Below, piece after piece: positions 1 through 7,292 of a DNA stretch of 16,693 bases (position 1 is the first letter of the stretch; every line of letters begins with the position of its first letter). The notes below the pieces were generated by a model. That model worked only from the letters and a program-made list of their open reading frames with translations. It searched no databases and was not told the DNA's origin. Location of the stretch: contig CAVXYG010000002.1 of the NCBI GenBank assembly GCA_963766005.1, positions 1 to 16,693 on the forward strand, written 5' to 3'. The stretch comes from CAVXYG01 sp963766005 (lineage in GTDB: Bacteria > Actinomycetota > Actinomycetes > S36-B12 > GCA-2699445). The translations under genes and the position numbers were made by a program.

Positions 1-334
1 CGCTGCCGGACGCGCCCGTGATGGCTCCGCTGATGTCGTCCACCGCAGCTTCGATCGCTGCCGTGTCGGCGTCGGCCACCTCGGCCGCGCTCATCTTCAG
101 ATCGTCGATCGCCGAGGCCAGCGAGGCCTTCGCGGCCTTCGCGTCTTCGACAGTCGAACTGGCGTTCAACGCCGCGACTGCGTCGGCGGCGGTCTCGACG
201 GCGGCCAGGCTCTCGCACGCCGCCGCCTCGGCGTCGGACTGGGATTCGCTGCTCGAACAGCCCGCCAGAGCGCCCGCAAGAGCCAAACCGACTGCCACAA
301 GGGAGAGCCCTCGGGACCTGCTGATCGTTGTCAT
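1..334 (-). CDS. Small secreted lipoprotein, 3' end beyond window
   Basis: Reading starts at the ATG at 332-334 and runs off the left edge, giving 111 codons. A strong ribosome binding site (AAGGAG, 340-345) lies 5 nt upstream. The N-terminus is a lipoprotein signal: basic MTTISRSRG, a hydrophobic stretch, then the lipobox LAGC with the lipidated Cys at residue 26, followed by a serine-rich linker (SSSESQSD). The mature part is rich in Ala, Asp and Glu and predicted helical, with one further Cys. Signal peptidase II processing and attachment to the outer face of the membrane follow from the lipobox. No functional domain is recognised. The gene lies downstream of, and on the same strand as, the GTG-start gene at 878, so they may share a transcript. 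The type call is secure; the function is unknown. Confidence 0.8.
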   Translation of the reverse strand, partial: MTTISRSRGLSLVAVGLALAGALAGCSSSESQSDAEAAACESLAAVETAADAVAALNASSTVEDAKAAKASLASAIDDLKMSAAEVADADTAAIEAAVDDISGAITGASGS

Positions 335-480
335 AACCACTCCTTATGGTTGGGTGTTGCACGAGTACGAACCGACGCATCGCAGACCGCTGCCGCCCGG
401 TCGGGCAGTGCCGTCGGGCAGGCGGGAAGCCGCATCCTGGCGCAGGTCGCGTCGGCAACTGCCCTGCTCGTGTCCCCGAG

Positions 481-878
481 CCAGTCGCGTGCTCGATCTC
501 TGCGCCTGAGGACACAATCCGGTCGAGGGCCTGATCCATCAGGTTCTGGTCGCTGAAGGCGACCCGGGTCGACAAGGCGACAATCTGCGACTGGTCCTCC
601 AGCATCGAGGCGGCCAGGTCTCCAATCGACCCCGCCAGGAGGACTTCGACCTGGATGGGCCGAGCATCGGCACTGGTGGACGAAAGCCGTCGGAACTCCA
701 CCAGGTTCAGCCCGAGATCCTCCAGGCGCCGAAGGAGCCCGTTCAATGCGGCCTGGTCGCGCACGGCCAACCTCAGCAATGTGTCAATCCTGCAGCTTCC
801 CGAAACCCTCATCGCCGGATCGACACTGTGCGCCGGCAGCCGGCCCTCGACCTGGATGACAAACCGCTGCTCGGTCAC
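481..878 (-). CDS. Small hypothetical protein with DQAALNGLL-type signature; 3' end unresolved
   Basis: The start is GTG at 876-878 with RBS GGAGG (884-888) 5 nt upstream. The product begins MTEQRFVIQVEGRLP and contains RDQAALNGLLRRLEDLGLNL at about residues 43-62. That segment resembles the conserved 'DQAALHGLLxRLxDLGLPL' of small actinobacterial proteins of unknown function, possibly ACT-like folds, often found beside regulators. A second plausible stretch follows (IQVEVLLAGSIGDLAASML) and coding-like sequence lasts to about residue 130. There is no in-frame stop from there to the window edge, so the frame would run antiparallel-free through the lipoprotein gene in another frame, which is implausible. 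Stops in the two other frames occur at 344-346 (TAA) and 331-333 (TGA, overlapping the lipoprotein ATG as ATGA). A small indel near 480-500, or a sequencing error, would explain this. It is divergent from the LAL regulator. Confidence 0.6.
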
Positions 879-982
879 ATCGACCTCCGCTCGAGTACGA
901 CTCCCAGCCTGCTGGTCGGATGGTTGGGGGGCATCACCCGCTACGGGTTGTTCTCGGCGTCCACGTCAGTCGCGTCTGCGGA

Positions 983-988
983 TACGAT
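983..988 (+). promoter_or_regulatory. Putative -10 box for leaderless LAL regulator transcript
   Basis: TACGAT (TANNNT type) ends 6 nt before the GTG at 995. This puts the expected transcription start at or next to the start codon. No Shine-Dalgarno sequence precedes this GTG and no convincing -35 box is seen, which is common for leaderless actinobacterial genes. Inference from spacing only. Confidence 0.4.
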
Positions 989-994
989 CGTCGC

Positions 995-3670
995 GTGGAG
1001 GTGGCACTGGAGCAGCGTGCAACGGGTCTACCCCCGATGTCCCACGTCGCTGCATCCGTCCCGGACGCACTGGGTTTCGAGGTGTCGCGTCCCGTCCTGT
1101 ACTCCCGTCTCGATGCCGCGGCACGGCATCGCTTGACCGTTGTCGCGGCTGGCCCGGGCTGGGGGAAGACCACCACGGCGGCCGGGTGGGTACGGCGACG
1201 ACGCGAGCAGTCGCAGGAGAGCATCGCCTGGCTCAGCCTCGCGCCGGGCGACGACCGGCCGGCCGCGTTCTGGGCGGCCACCCTGCGGACTGTCGCAGCC
1301 AGTGGGGCCATCCCGCCGGATCACCAGTTGTCCAAGGTCACCTTGGCGGCGGGCGTCAACGACGACGTCCTGCTGGGCGTTGTCCGCGGTTTGCAGGAGC
1401 TTCCGCAGCCCCTGCTGCTCGTGCTGGACGACTTCCATGAGATCAGGAACCCGGACATCCTCGGCGCCCTGACGGAGCTGATCGCCAACGGCACGTCGGT
1501 GCGACTGATGGTGCTGACCAGATCCGACCCGCCCTTGCCCCTGCACCGGCTTCGGCTCGGCGGTGACCTGGCCGAAATCAGCGCCCGGGATCTCGCGTTC
1601 GACGCCGATGCCGTGGCCCAGTTGGCGCGCGAGACCGAAGCCCTGGACCTGACGCCGGGCCAGATCCAGTTGCTCCTGGAACGCACCGAGGGCTGGCCGG
1701 CAGGTGTCCGCCTGGCCACCCTGTACCTGGCTCGCGAGCCGAGCGATCGCGACCTCGTCGGCTTCGGCGGCACCGAGGCGTCGGTGACCGAACTCCTCAT
1801 GACTGAAGTGCTGGACAGACACGACGAGGACACCAGGGACTTCCTGCTGCGCACCAGTGTCGTCGACCGGATCACCGGCGACTTAGCCGACGCCATCGTC
1901 GGGGACGGCAACGGGCAGCTTCGCCTGGAGATGCTGCAGCGAGCCAACCACTTCGTCTCGTGCCTCGACGCCTGCCGCACCTACCGGTACCACCCGTTGC
2001 TGCGGGAGCTGCTGCTGCACAGCCTTCGCCGCGACGACCCCCAGGGCTACCGTGACGCACACCGAGCAGCCGCCGGCTGGCTGATCGAACACGCTGAACC
2101 GGTGCGGGCGCTGCATCACCTGGCTGCGGCCGAGGACTGGGCCGCGGTCGCCGAAACCTTCCTCGATGCCTCAGCCTCTGTGGTCGGCTTCGACCGTTTC
2201 GAGATTCGTGAGCAGTTGCTGGCGATCCCCTACGAGAGCCTGCCTGCTTCCGCGCCGCTGCAACTGTGCATGGCCGGGGTGGCCCAGATCTCCGGCCAGT
2301 ACGAAGCCGTCGACGCCCACATCGCGCAGGCCCGGCGCCTGCTGCAGGGGTCCGAGGGACTGCCGCCGTTGCACGCAGCGTTCCTGGAGAACCTGGCCGG
2401 CGCAACCGCCCGTGTGCTCGGTGACCTGAGCGCAGTCGTGCGGTGTTCGCAGGCCGCGCTGCATCACGTGGCCCGTGCCTCGCCAGGGCGGGCGGCGGAG
2501 GGCCACGGCACCATTGCCCTCACGCAGCACGCGGTCGGTTTGCTGTGGACTGGGAGGACTGCCGAGGCTCGCGCCGAGTTCGTCGCCAGCGCAAGCCAGG
2601 ATCGGCCGGGCGATGTCGAACTGACCGTGCTCAGCGCCCGCGCGAACCTCGCTCTCTGCGATCTCATCAACGGGCAGGTGGACCGGGCCGAGTCCGCCGC
2701 CAACGCCCTCCTCCAGCAGGCAGCCGTCAAGGGCTGGAGTTCCTTGCTCCAGCTGCGTCCCGCCTACCTCGTCGTGGCGAACAGCACCCTGCTGCGCGGC
2801 GATGTCGTCGAGGCCGACCGCGCGGTGTCCGCAGGCCTGGCGGCGCAAGGCGGCGGCGTGGAGTTGTGGCCCACCGTGGCGCTGCGCCTGACGCAGGCAG
2901 CCATCGCGGTGTCGCGGCACAGACCGCGGGCAGCGGTGGCGGCCTTGGCCAGCGCGCGGTCCACCATGGGCGACTGGCCGGTACCGCAATCCCTGGCTGC
3001 GCTCATGTCTCGGACCACGGCAGACATCGCGCTGCTGACCGGGGATCCATCCGCCGCAGCTGCGCAGGGCCGGGAGCAGCCCATTCGATCATCCTCCTGG
3101 TGGTCGAGCCAGGCGCGACTGCAGTTGGCACGCGCCGACCTCGCCGCGGCGCGCTCGGCCGCGGAGTCGGTCGCACGTCCGCCTGAGTCGGACCGCCTGG
3201 CGGACGTACTCGCGGCGATCGAGGCTTGGCTGGTGCTGGCTGTCGTGGCCGATCACTGGGGGCGGCACGACCTGGCACGGGATGCGATCGCCTCCGCTGT
3301 GCAGCTTGCCAGGCCCGAGCGCCTCGTCCGGCCGTTCCTTCTGGTCGGACCCGCCCAGAGCGCCCACTACCTCAAGCGGCTGCCCGCATCGCAGACCTCC
3401 GACGGGTTCGTCGGGGTTCTCATCGAAGCGCTCAGCGATCAGATCCCGAACCAGGCCGAGCCCGACCCGCTGATCGATCCCCTCACCGAACGCGAACTTG
3501 CCGTGCTCGGATTGCTGCCCAGCATGAAGACCAACGCTGAGATAGCTGCGGAGTTCTTCGTCTCGCCCAACACCGTCAAGGCGCATCTGCAACACATCTA
3601 TCGCAAACTCGGCGTCGCCACCCGGCGGGAGGCCGTGCGGCGGGGCCACGACCTGGGCCTGATCCCCTGA
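995..3670 (+). CDS. LAL/MalT-family ATP-binding LuxR-type transcriptional regulator
   Basis: The 891-residue protein has the layout of large ATP-binding LuxR regulators (STAND ATPases, MalT-like). Walker A (AGPGWGKTT) is at about residues 52-60 and Walker B (LLLVLDDFHEI) at about 140-150. A winged-helix/sensor region follows, then a long alanine-rich helical-repeat section from about 370 to 800, as in TPR-like inducer-binding domains. The C-terminal LuxR helix-turn-helix is at 830-891, with LTERELAVLGLL and SPNTVKAHLQHIYRKLGV. Such proteins bind ATP and an inducer, oligomerise and activate promoters. The length is typical. The GTG at 995 was chosen because a TACGAT box lies 6 nt upstream. ATG 1037 is an alternative that lacks an RBS and trims 14 residues; the frame is open upstream to 920. 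The target is unknown; the divergent gene at 878 is the obvious candidate. No defect is seen. Confidence 0.93.
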   Translation: MEVALEQRATGLPPMSHVAASVPDALGFEVSRPVLYSRLDAAARHRLTVVAAGPGWGKTTTAAGWVRRRREQSQESIAWLSLAPGDDRPAAFWAATLRTVAASGAIPPDHQLSKVTLAAGVNDDVLLGVVRGLQELPQPLLLVLDDFHEIRNPDILGALTELIANGTSVRLMVLTRSDPPLPLHRLRLGGDLAEISARDLAFDADAVAQLARETEALDLTPGQIQLLLERTEGWPAGVRLATLYLAREPSDRDLVGFGGTEASVTELLMTEVLDRHDEDTRDFLLRTSVVDRITGDLADAIVGDGNGQLRLEMLQRANHFVSCLDACRTYRYHPLLRELLLHSLRRDDPQGYRDAHRAAAGWLIEHAEPVRALHHLAAAEDWAAVAETFLDASASVVGFDRFEIREQLLAIPYESLPASAPLQLCMAGVAQISGQYEAVDAHIAQARRLLQGSEGLPPLHAAFLENLAGATARVLGDLSAVVRCSQAALHHVARASPGRAAEGHGTIALTQHAVGLLWTGRTAEARAEFVASASQDRPGDVELTVLSARANLALCDLINGQVDRAESAANALLQQAAVKGWSSLLQLRPAYLVVANSTLLRGDVVEADRAVSAGLAAQGGGVELWPTVALRLTQAAIAVSRHRPRAAVAALASARSTMGDWPVPQSLAALMSRTTADIALLTGDPSAAAAQGREQPIRSSSWWSSQARLQLARADLAAARSAAESVARPPESDRLADVLAAIEAWLVLAVVADHWGRHDLARDAIASAVQLARPERLVRPFLLVGPAQSAHYLKRLPASQTSDGFVGVLIEALSDQIPNQAEPDPLIDPLTERELAVLGLLPSMKTNAEIAAEFFVSPNTVKAHLQHIYRKLGVATRREAVRRGHDLGLIP

Positions 3671-3757
3671 CCTGAGGGCCGGGCCGGTCCGATCATCCTG
3701 CAGGTCTCCGCCAGGTCGGCCCCACCTCGCGGGCGTGGAAGCCTCGTCGGGCGCGCC

Positions 3758-3880
3758 ATGATCACCACCTCCCAGCTGACCGCGCTCCTGCGCAACGCCG
3801 GCTACCACGACGTACGCGTCATCATCGACCAACCACGGTCCTCGCGAATCGTCAGCATCGGCCAGCGACCACCCCAGCGC
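3758..3880 (+). pseudogene. Possible N-terminal fragment of an unknown protein
   Basis: From the ATG at 3758 about 40 codons look coding: nearly all third positions are G or C, and the product starts MITTSQLTALLRNAGYHDVR. After about residue 40 the frame turns arginine- and proline-rich and continues antisense to the DUF5655 gene, so the real coding part seems to end near 3880. No RBS and no recognised family. The rest of the 3671-4007 interval shows nothing else I can support. Probably a broken gene start or chance coding-like sequence. Confidence 0.25.
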
Positions 3881-4007
3881 GACCCTCAGCCAACGCGCTG
3901 GGCCGGCCGGACGAGTAGGCGCGTCAATCTGGGCTGCCCTTGTGATGCCTGCCCCAGGTGCGCCATAGGCTGCGGTGTGACACAGGTCGATTCGAGCACA
4001 GGCCCGG

Positions 4008-4379
4008 TCAACCCGCGTTCGCGTAGGCCTCCTCGAGCCATCCGCGCACCTGGTCGTCGATCTGGCTGGCCGCGTGCAGCTCGATGTGATGCATCCACAC
4101 GTTCGCCGATGGGTGGACGACTTCCTTGAAGCGATGGCACCTGACCTCGTGCGGCAGGGCGACGGAGAGCACCACGGGGACCTCGCTGTGGACGTACTGC
4201 CCAGGACGCCACACATACGCAAAGCCCTTGCGACGCCGGAATGCGACCTGACTCTTCGTCACCGACACAGACACTTGGCCGATCCGGGACACGGCCTGCT
4301 CGACGCCGCGGCAGATCGCGAGGCACTCGGGGAAACCAGCGAAGAGCTCCTCAGGACCTTGCTCGGTGGTACTGCCCAC
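4008..4379 (-). CDS. DUF5655 domain protein
   Basis: The 123-residue product fits the DUF5655 family. It has a central VSVSVTKSQVAFRRRKGFAY, which matches the family's 'VTVSVTKTRIAF' core, then a basic middle and a C-terminal segment IELHAASQIDDQVRGWLEEA matching the usual 'LxxxxDLDDELxxWLxEAY' ending. The function is not established; members are small cytosolic proteins. The frame is open to a GTG at 4467-4469, which would add 30 low-complexity residues. I prefer the GTG at 4377-4379 because it gives the usual family length and because TACGCT ends 6 nt upstream, which suggests leaderless transcription. It is divergent from the STAS gene at 4499. Family call fairly sure, start moderately sure. 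Confidence 0.75.
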   Translation of the reverse strand: MGSTTEQGPEELFAGFPECLAICRGVEQAVSRIGQVSVSVTKSQVAFRRRKGFAYVWRPGQYVHSEVPVVLSVALPHEVRCHRFKEVVHPSANVWMHHIELHAASQIDDQVRGWLEEAYANAG

Positions 4380-4385
4380 CAGCGG

Positions 4386-4391
4386 AGCGTA
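4386..4391 (-). promoter_or_regulatory. Putative -10 box for leaderless DUF5655 gene
   Basis: On the minus strand TACGCT is followed by 6 nt (CCGCTG) and then the GTG at 4379. This is the same geometry as at the LAL regulator (TACGAT, 6 nt, GTG). No Shine-Dalgarno sequence is near this start. Confidence 0.4.
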
Positions 4392-4498
4392 GTCTCCGCG
4401 GTTCCTGCCGTCGAGTGCAACCCTCGCTCCCCTCGCAGCCGCAGCCACCGATGCGTCCGTGCTGACCACGGCGGTGCTGTCGCTGCTGGTGGGCGCGG

Positions 4499-4828
4499 GT
4501 GCTTGTGACGCGCATCGACGGCCTTCTCGTCTTCGCCAGTGCAGAGGCTGCCCTCGACGAGGTTCGCAACGCGATTCTCGCGACCCCGACTCGGCCGGAG
4601 CTCGTCGTGCTCGACATGGGCGGGTGCTACGAGATCGACGTCACTGCCGCCGACGCGCTCGCGGCCCTGGTGGATGACCTGCGCAGGGATGGCGCGGATA
4701 TCCGGTTCGCCGGGGCACACCACGCGGTGCGCGAGTACGCCGAGCGGCTCAGCCACCCCGGACTCGTGGGTCTGGTCGAGCCCTACGACGCGGTGGCCGC
4801 AGCCATGCGCGACAGCGATCAGGGCTGA
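4499..4828 (+). CDS. Stand-alone STAS domain protein (SulP C-terminal type)
   Basis: The 109-residue product begins MLVTRIDGLLVFASAEAALD, followed by ELVVLDMGGCYEIDVTAADA and then DLRRDGADIRFAGAHHAVRE. This is the STAS fold as found at the C-terminus of SulP anion transporters ('VLVxRIDGPLxFANA...', with the Asp-Val-Thr turn at EIDVTAA). STAS domains bind nucleotides or partner proteins. Here the membrane part is absent. An in-frame TGA at 4463-4465 blocks any N-terminal extension. In another frame just upstream, 4459-4498 encodes a short hydrophobic run (VLTTAVLSLLVGAG) that could be a relic of the last transmembrane helix. No RBS or TANNNT box precedes the GTG. GTG 4505 is an alternative start. 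It may be an expressed free STAS protein or a leftover of a broken transporter; a truncated SulP N-terminus lies at 8422-8805. Confidence 0.7.
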   Translation: MLVTRIDGLLVFASAEAALDEVRNAILATPTRPELVVLDMGGCYEIDVTAADALAALVDDLRRDGADIRFAGAHHAVREYAERLSHPGLVGLVEPYDAVAAAMRDSDQG

Positions 4829-4862
4829 CCGGCCCATCCCCGGAGCGGGCGCAGGGGAACGA

Positions 4863-6221
4863 TCAGGCGTGCACAGGGGGCACCACCGTACGGCGGCGAA
4901 CCACCCCAATCACCGCAGCCGTCAGCAGGTGGGCGGTCACGACCGCGATGGCTACGGGGGCCGTGGTCACCGGGCCCAGGCCGATCGACAGGCTGGCGAT
5001 GAGGGTCAGGCCGATGGGTGCCTTGATGAAGGCGCCCGGGACGGCGGAGAGCATGCAGCCCACGGCGATCGCGTACGGGATGCTCGGGAAGACGGCGTGC
5101 ACGATCACCCCGGCCGTCCCGCCGACGAACAGCATCGGGAGTACGTTGCCACCGATGAAGCCCGTGGCCAGGCTCAGGGCCATGGCCAGCATCTTGCCGA
5201 TCAGCACGGCCAGGAGCAGCCCGACGCTGATCGTGGCGGAGTTGTCGATGACGGCGGTCAACTGGCTGTTGCCGGCGCCGATGGTCAGCGGCAGCGCCAC
5301 GGCCAGGCACCCGATGAGCGCGCCGCCCACAAGGCCGCGCAGGTAGCGGTGAGTGATCCTGTCCGCGGCCTTGTTCACGACCTTCACGACGATCACGAAG
5401 ACGATCATCACGACGCTCGAGGCGAGGCCCAGGCCGGCGCCGACCAGCAGCTGCCAGGGGGCGAAGTCATCGACGGGGATCGCGAAGCTGTTCAGGAAGG
5501 TCGTGCCGACGACGGCGAAGAAGATCCCGAAGGCGACCGTGGCAGCGATGAGTTGGGGGATGAAGGCCTGGACGTACTTGCGGTGCGGGGTCGGCGCCAG
5601 CTCGCTGACCATGGTGGCGCCCAGCAGCGGGGATGTGAAGGCCCCACCGAAGCCGCCGGCAATGCCCGCCATCGTCGACTGGAGCCGGGCGTCCTCGTTG
5701 CCAGGCCAGCGCCGCGCCGCGATCCACGACGCGATCCCCCCACCTATCATCACCAGGGCGAAGGACGGGCCCAGGCTCGCCCCAGCCACGGCAGAGACCA
5801 GCGACAGACCGACCCAGGACAGTGCCACGCGATGGTTGACCACCCCTGACTCGATCACCGCCACGCCGCCGGGGATGTGGTCCGGTGCCGCCCACCAGCT
5901 GCGCAGGACGGTGATTAGTACGCCACCGGCTGCGATGAACGGGATCCACCACCACTCGCCCGACCACGCCTCGAGGCGCGGATCGCCGAAGATCAGCCCG
6001 GCGACCCCACCGGTGATGCCCAGGTAGGCGATCCCGAGCACGCCGAGGGCCCCGCCGACGAGCAGGGCAACCACGAGGAGCTCGCGGTACCACGGCTGGT
6101 CGAGCGGCAGCGGAGGAGCAGGCGGGGTGGACTGCTGGTCGGCGTGCGGGGTGTCGCCGGCCTGAGGATCGGCAGGGGCGAGCGCGGCCTGGTCATGTGC
6201 TCCATCGGGATCACGTGTCAT
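4863..6221 (-). CDS. CLC-family chloride channel/anion transporter
   Basis: The ATG at 6219-6221 (MTRDPDGAHDQAA) is preceded by AGGGTG; the open frame extends to 6353 but that extension has no signal or family character. The 452-residue product has a hydrophilic acidic N-terminus of about 45 residues and then roughly ten hydrophobic segments. CLC hallmarks are GASLGPSFALVMIGGG at about residue 145, in the place of the GREGP filter/gate motif, and GFIGGNVLPMLFVGG at about 350, in the place of GxFxP. CLC proteins are dimeric membrane channels or exchangers for chloride and other anions. Aligned at Gly-Pro, the gating-glutamate position is Leu, so proton-coupled exchange by the usual route is unlikely. 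It is the last gene of the minus-strand membrane block and converges with the STAS gene, 34 bp away. No clear terminator lies between them. Confidence 0.88.
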   Translation of the reverse strand: MTRDPDGAHDQAALAPADPQAGDTPHADQQSTPPAPPLPLDQPWYRELLVVALLVGGALGVLGIAYLGITGGVAGLIFGDPRLEAWSGEWWWIPFIAAGGVLITVLRSWWAAPDHIPGGVAVIESGVVNHRVALSWVGLSLVSAVAGASLGPSFALVMIGGGIASWIAARRWPGNEDARLQSTMAGIAGGFGGAFTSPLLGATMVSELAPTPHRKYVQAFIPQLIAATVAFGIFFAVVGTTFLNSFAIPVDDFAPWQLLVGAGLGLASSVVMIVFVIVVKVVNKAADRITHRYLRGLVGGALIGCLAVALPLTIGAGNSQLTAVIDNSATISVGLLLAVLIGKMLAMALSLATGFIGGNVLPMLFVGGTAGVIVHAVFPSIPYAIAVGCMLSAVPGAFIKAPIGLTLIASLSIGLGPVTTAPVAIAVVTAHLLTAAVIGVVRRRTVVPPVHA

Positions 6222-6384
6222 GCGTTCACCCTGCCGCACGAAACCGTGGCCGGGCATCACCCGCAGGGGGTAGTGGTACAGGTGTCGGTGCACTGCCGGC
6301 GCCCGGCGGATCGGTCGATCGGCGCAGCCGGGGCACAATGGGCCGCGCCTCAAGGGGCTCGAGCATCAGGGGGCCGAGCCACGG

Positions 6385-6418
6385 GGAGCGGGGTGCCCGC
6401 GCGAGGCGACCCCGCTCC
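6385..6418 (-). terminator. Hairpin terminator after CMD-like gene
   Basis: Perfect 10-bp arms GGAGCGGGGT (6385-6394) and ACCCCGCTCC (6409-6418) extend inward by a GCC/GGC pairing. The hairpin starts 14 nt beyond the stop of the CMD-like gene. There is no U-tract, which is usual in high-GC bacteria. It separates that gene from the CLC gene. Confidence 0.6.
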
Positions 6419-6431
6419 AGCGCCGGGCGGG

Positions 6432-6764
6432 TCAGGCCTCGTCGTCCTCGAGCTCGGCCTCGAGCAGTGCCTCGTCGATCGCCAGCGCGAAGCCGAGGGC
6501 CTTGGCCATGTTCCGCGCCGCGGATACGACCTTCGGGGTCCCGACGATGGGCGCGACCGCGATGAGCACGTTGCGCGCATCCTCGGGCTCCAGCAGGGTG
6601 TCCTCAGCCGCGCGGAACGTCGCGAGGTAGGACACCGGCGGGGCGTCCACGGCCACCAGCGCGGCCAGACGGACCAGCAGGAGAGCCTCGATGCTGGCGT
6701 CCACGTTCGCCAGGGACACGGCGTTGATCTCCACGACGGTGTCGAGCAGGGGGTTGTCGGACAT
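6432..6764 (-). CDS. Carboxymuconolactone-decarboxylase-like small protein lacking cysteines
   Basis: The ATG at 6762-6764 has a textbook RBS, AAGGAG (6772-6777), 7 nt upstream. The 110-residue acidic protein contains LLVRLAALVAVDAPPVSYLA at about residues 29-48 and VLIAVAPIVGTPKVVSAA at about 66-83. This matches the helical core of CMD/AhpD-like proteins, where the first stretch carries the RxA region of the fold. AhpD enzymes need a CxxC pair and CMD enzymes use His/Glu residues. This protein contains no Cys, so disulfide chemistry is excluded and a catalytic role is doubtful. It appears monocistronic, with hairpins on both sides (6385-6418 and 6824-6848). Family assignment rests on pattern memory and is moderately sure. 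Confidence 0.7.
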   Translation of the reverse strand: MSDNPLLDTVVEINAVSLANVDASIEALLLVRLAALVAVDAPPVSYLATFRAAEDTLLEPEDARNVLIAVAPIVGTPKVVSAARNMAKALGFALAIDEALLEAELEDDEA

Positions 6765-6823
6765 ACGGTGACTCCTTCGTTAGACCTGTCGGCAGCATCT
6801 GTGCGCGGCAGGATGGTGTGCGC

Positions 6824-6848
6824 GGAGCGGCCATGTCATTGCCGCTCC
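6824..6848 (-). terminator. Hairpin between hydrolase fragment and CMD-like gene
   Basis: Perfect 8-bp inverted repeat GGAGCGGC / GCCGCTCC around a 9-nt loop, about 80 nt beyond the stop of the hydrolase fragment on the minus strand. It could terminate the FUSC-hydrolase transcript. No U-tract. An operator upstream of the CMD-like gene is an alternative. Confidence 0.4.
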
Positions 6849-6929
6849 CCCGCGATCCCAGCCTTGCTCGTCGGCGCCAGGTGCGAATCACCCGTTGCGG
6901 GTAGTCCGCCGGTGCGCGCTGCACTCCGG

Positions 6930-7277
6930 TCACACGGGCCGCTGGAGCCGCAGGACCGGGACGCAAGAGGGGTTGGCGAGGTCCATCCGGACCTCCTTGC
7001 CTGCCACGTACTGGCGGATCGCGTGGGACAGCTCGCGCGGATGGGTGAGATTGATGGCGTGCGCTGCTCCCTGGAACAGCACGATGGTCACCTGCTCCGG
7101 GACGTCAGCCAGGGCCCGGCTGATGACCTGCCAGGAGGGTCGGACCGGGTCCTCGCTGCCGATCACGACCATGGCCGGGACCCGCATGGACACGATCCGC
7201 TCGTAGTCCGCCGCCGAGCTGCTGGCCGCCCTCGGGCGGGCCGGGATCGAGGTGGATCGCGTCACGGAGATCCCCAT
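6930..7277 (-). pseudogene. C-terminal fragment of an alpha/beta hydrolase
   Basis: The 115-codon frame contains the last third of an alpha/beta-hydrolase: DYERIVSMRVPAMVVIGSED, with the catalytic Asp in GSEDPVRP, and VTIVLFQGAAHAINLTHPRE, with the catalytic His in GAAHAIN. The oxyanion-hole HG motif and the GxSxG nucleophile elbow are missing. Only about 30 unremarkable residues precede the conserved part. It cannot be an active hydrolase alone. It starts 15 bp after the FUSC stop on the same strand and so would be co-transcribed. Most likely a deletion remnant whose N-terminal two thirds were lost when the FUSC gene came to lie next to it. Confidence 0.7.
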
Positions 7278-7292
7278 GCCAGCGCGTGCCGG

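Noticed and set aside
18..509. Plus-strand open frame of 163 codons, Ala/Ser-rich
   Set aside because: Antisense to the lipoprotein gene, which has a clear RBS, signal peptide and lipobox.
655..1440. Plus-strand open frame of 261 codons
   Set aside because: Arg/Pro-rich; overlaps the start of the LAL regulator in another frame and the GTG gene on the other strand.
4829..4862. Bidirectional terminator between the STAS and CLC genes
   Set aside because: Only a 4-bp CCCC/GGGG pairing is visible; too weak.
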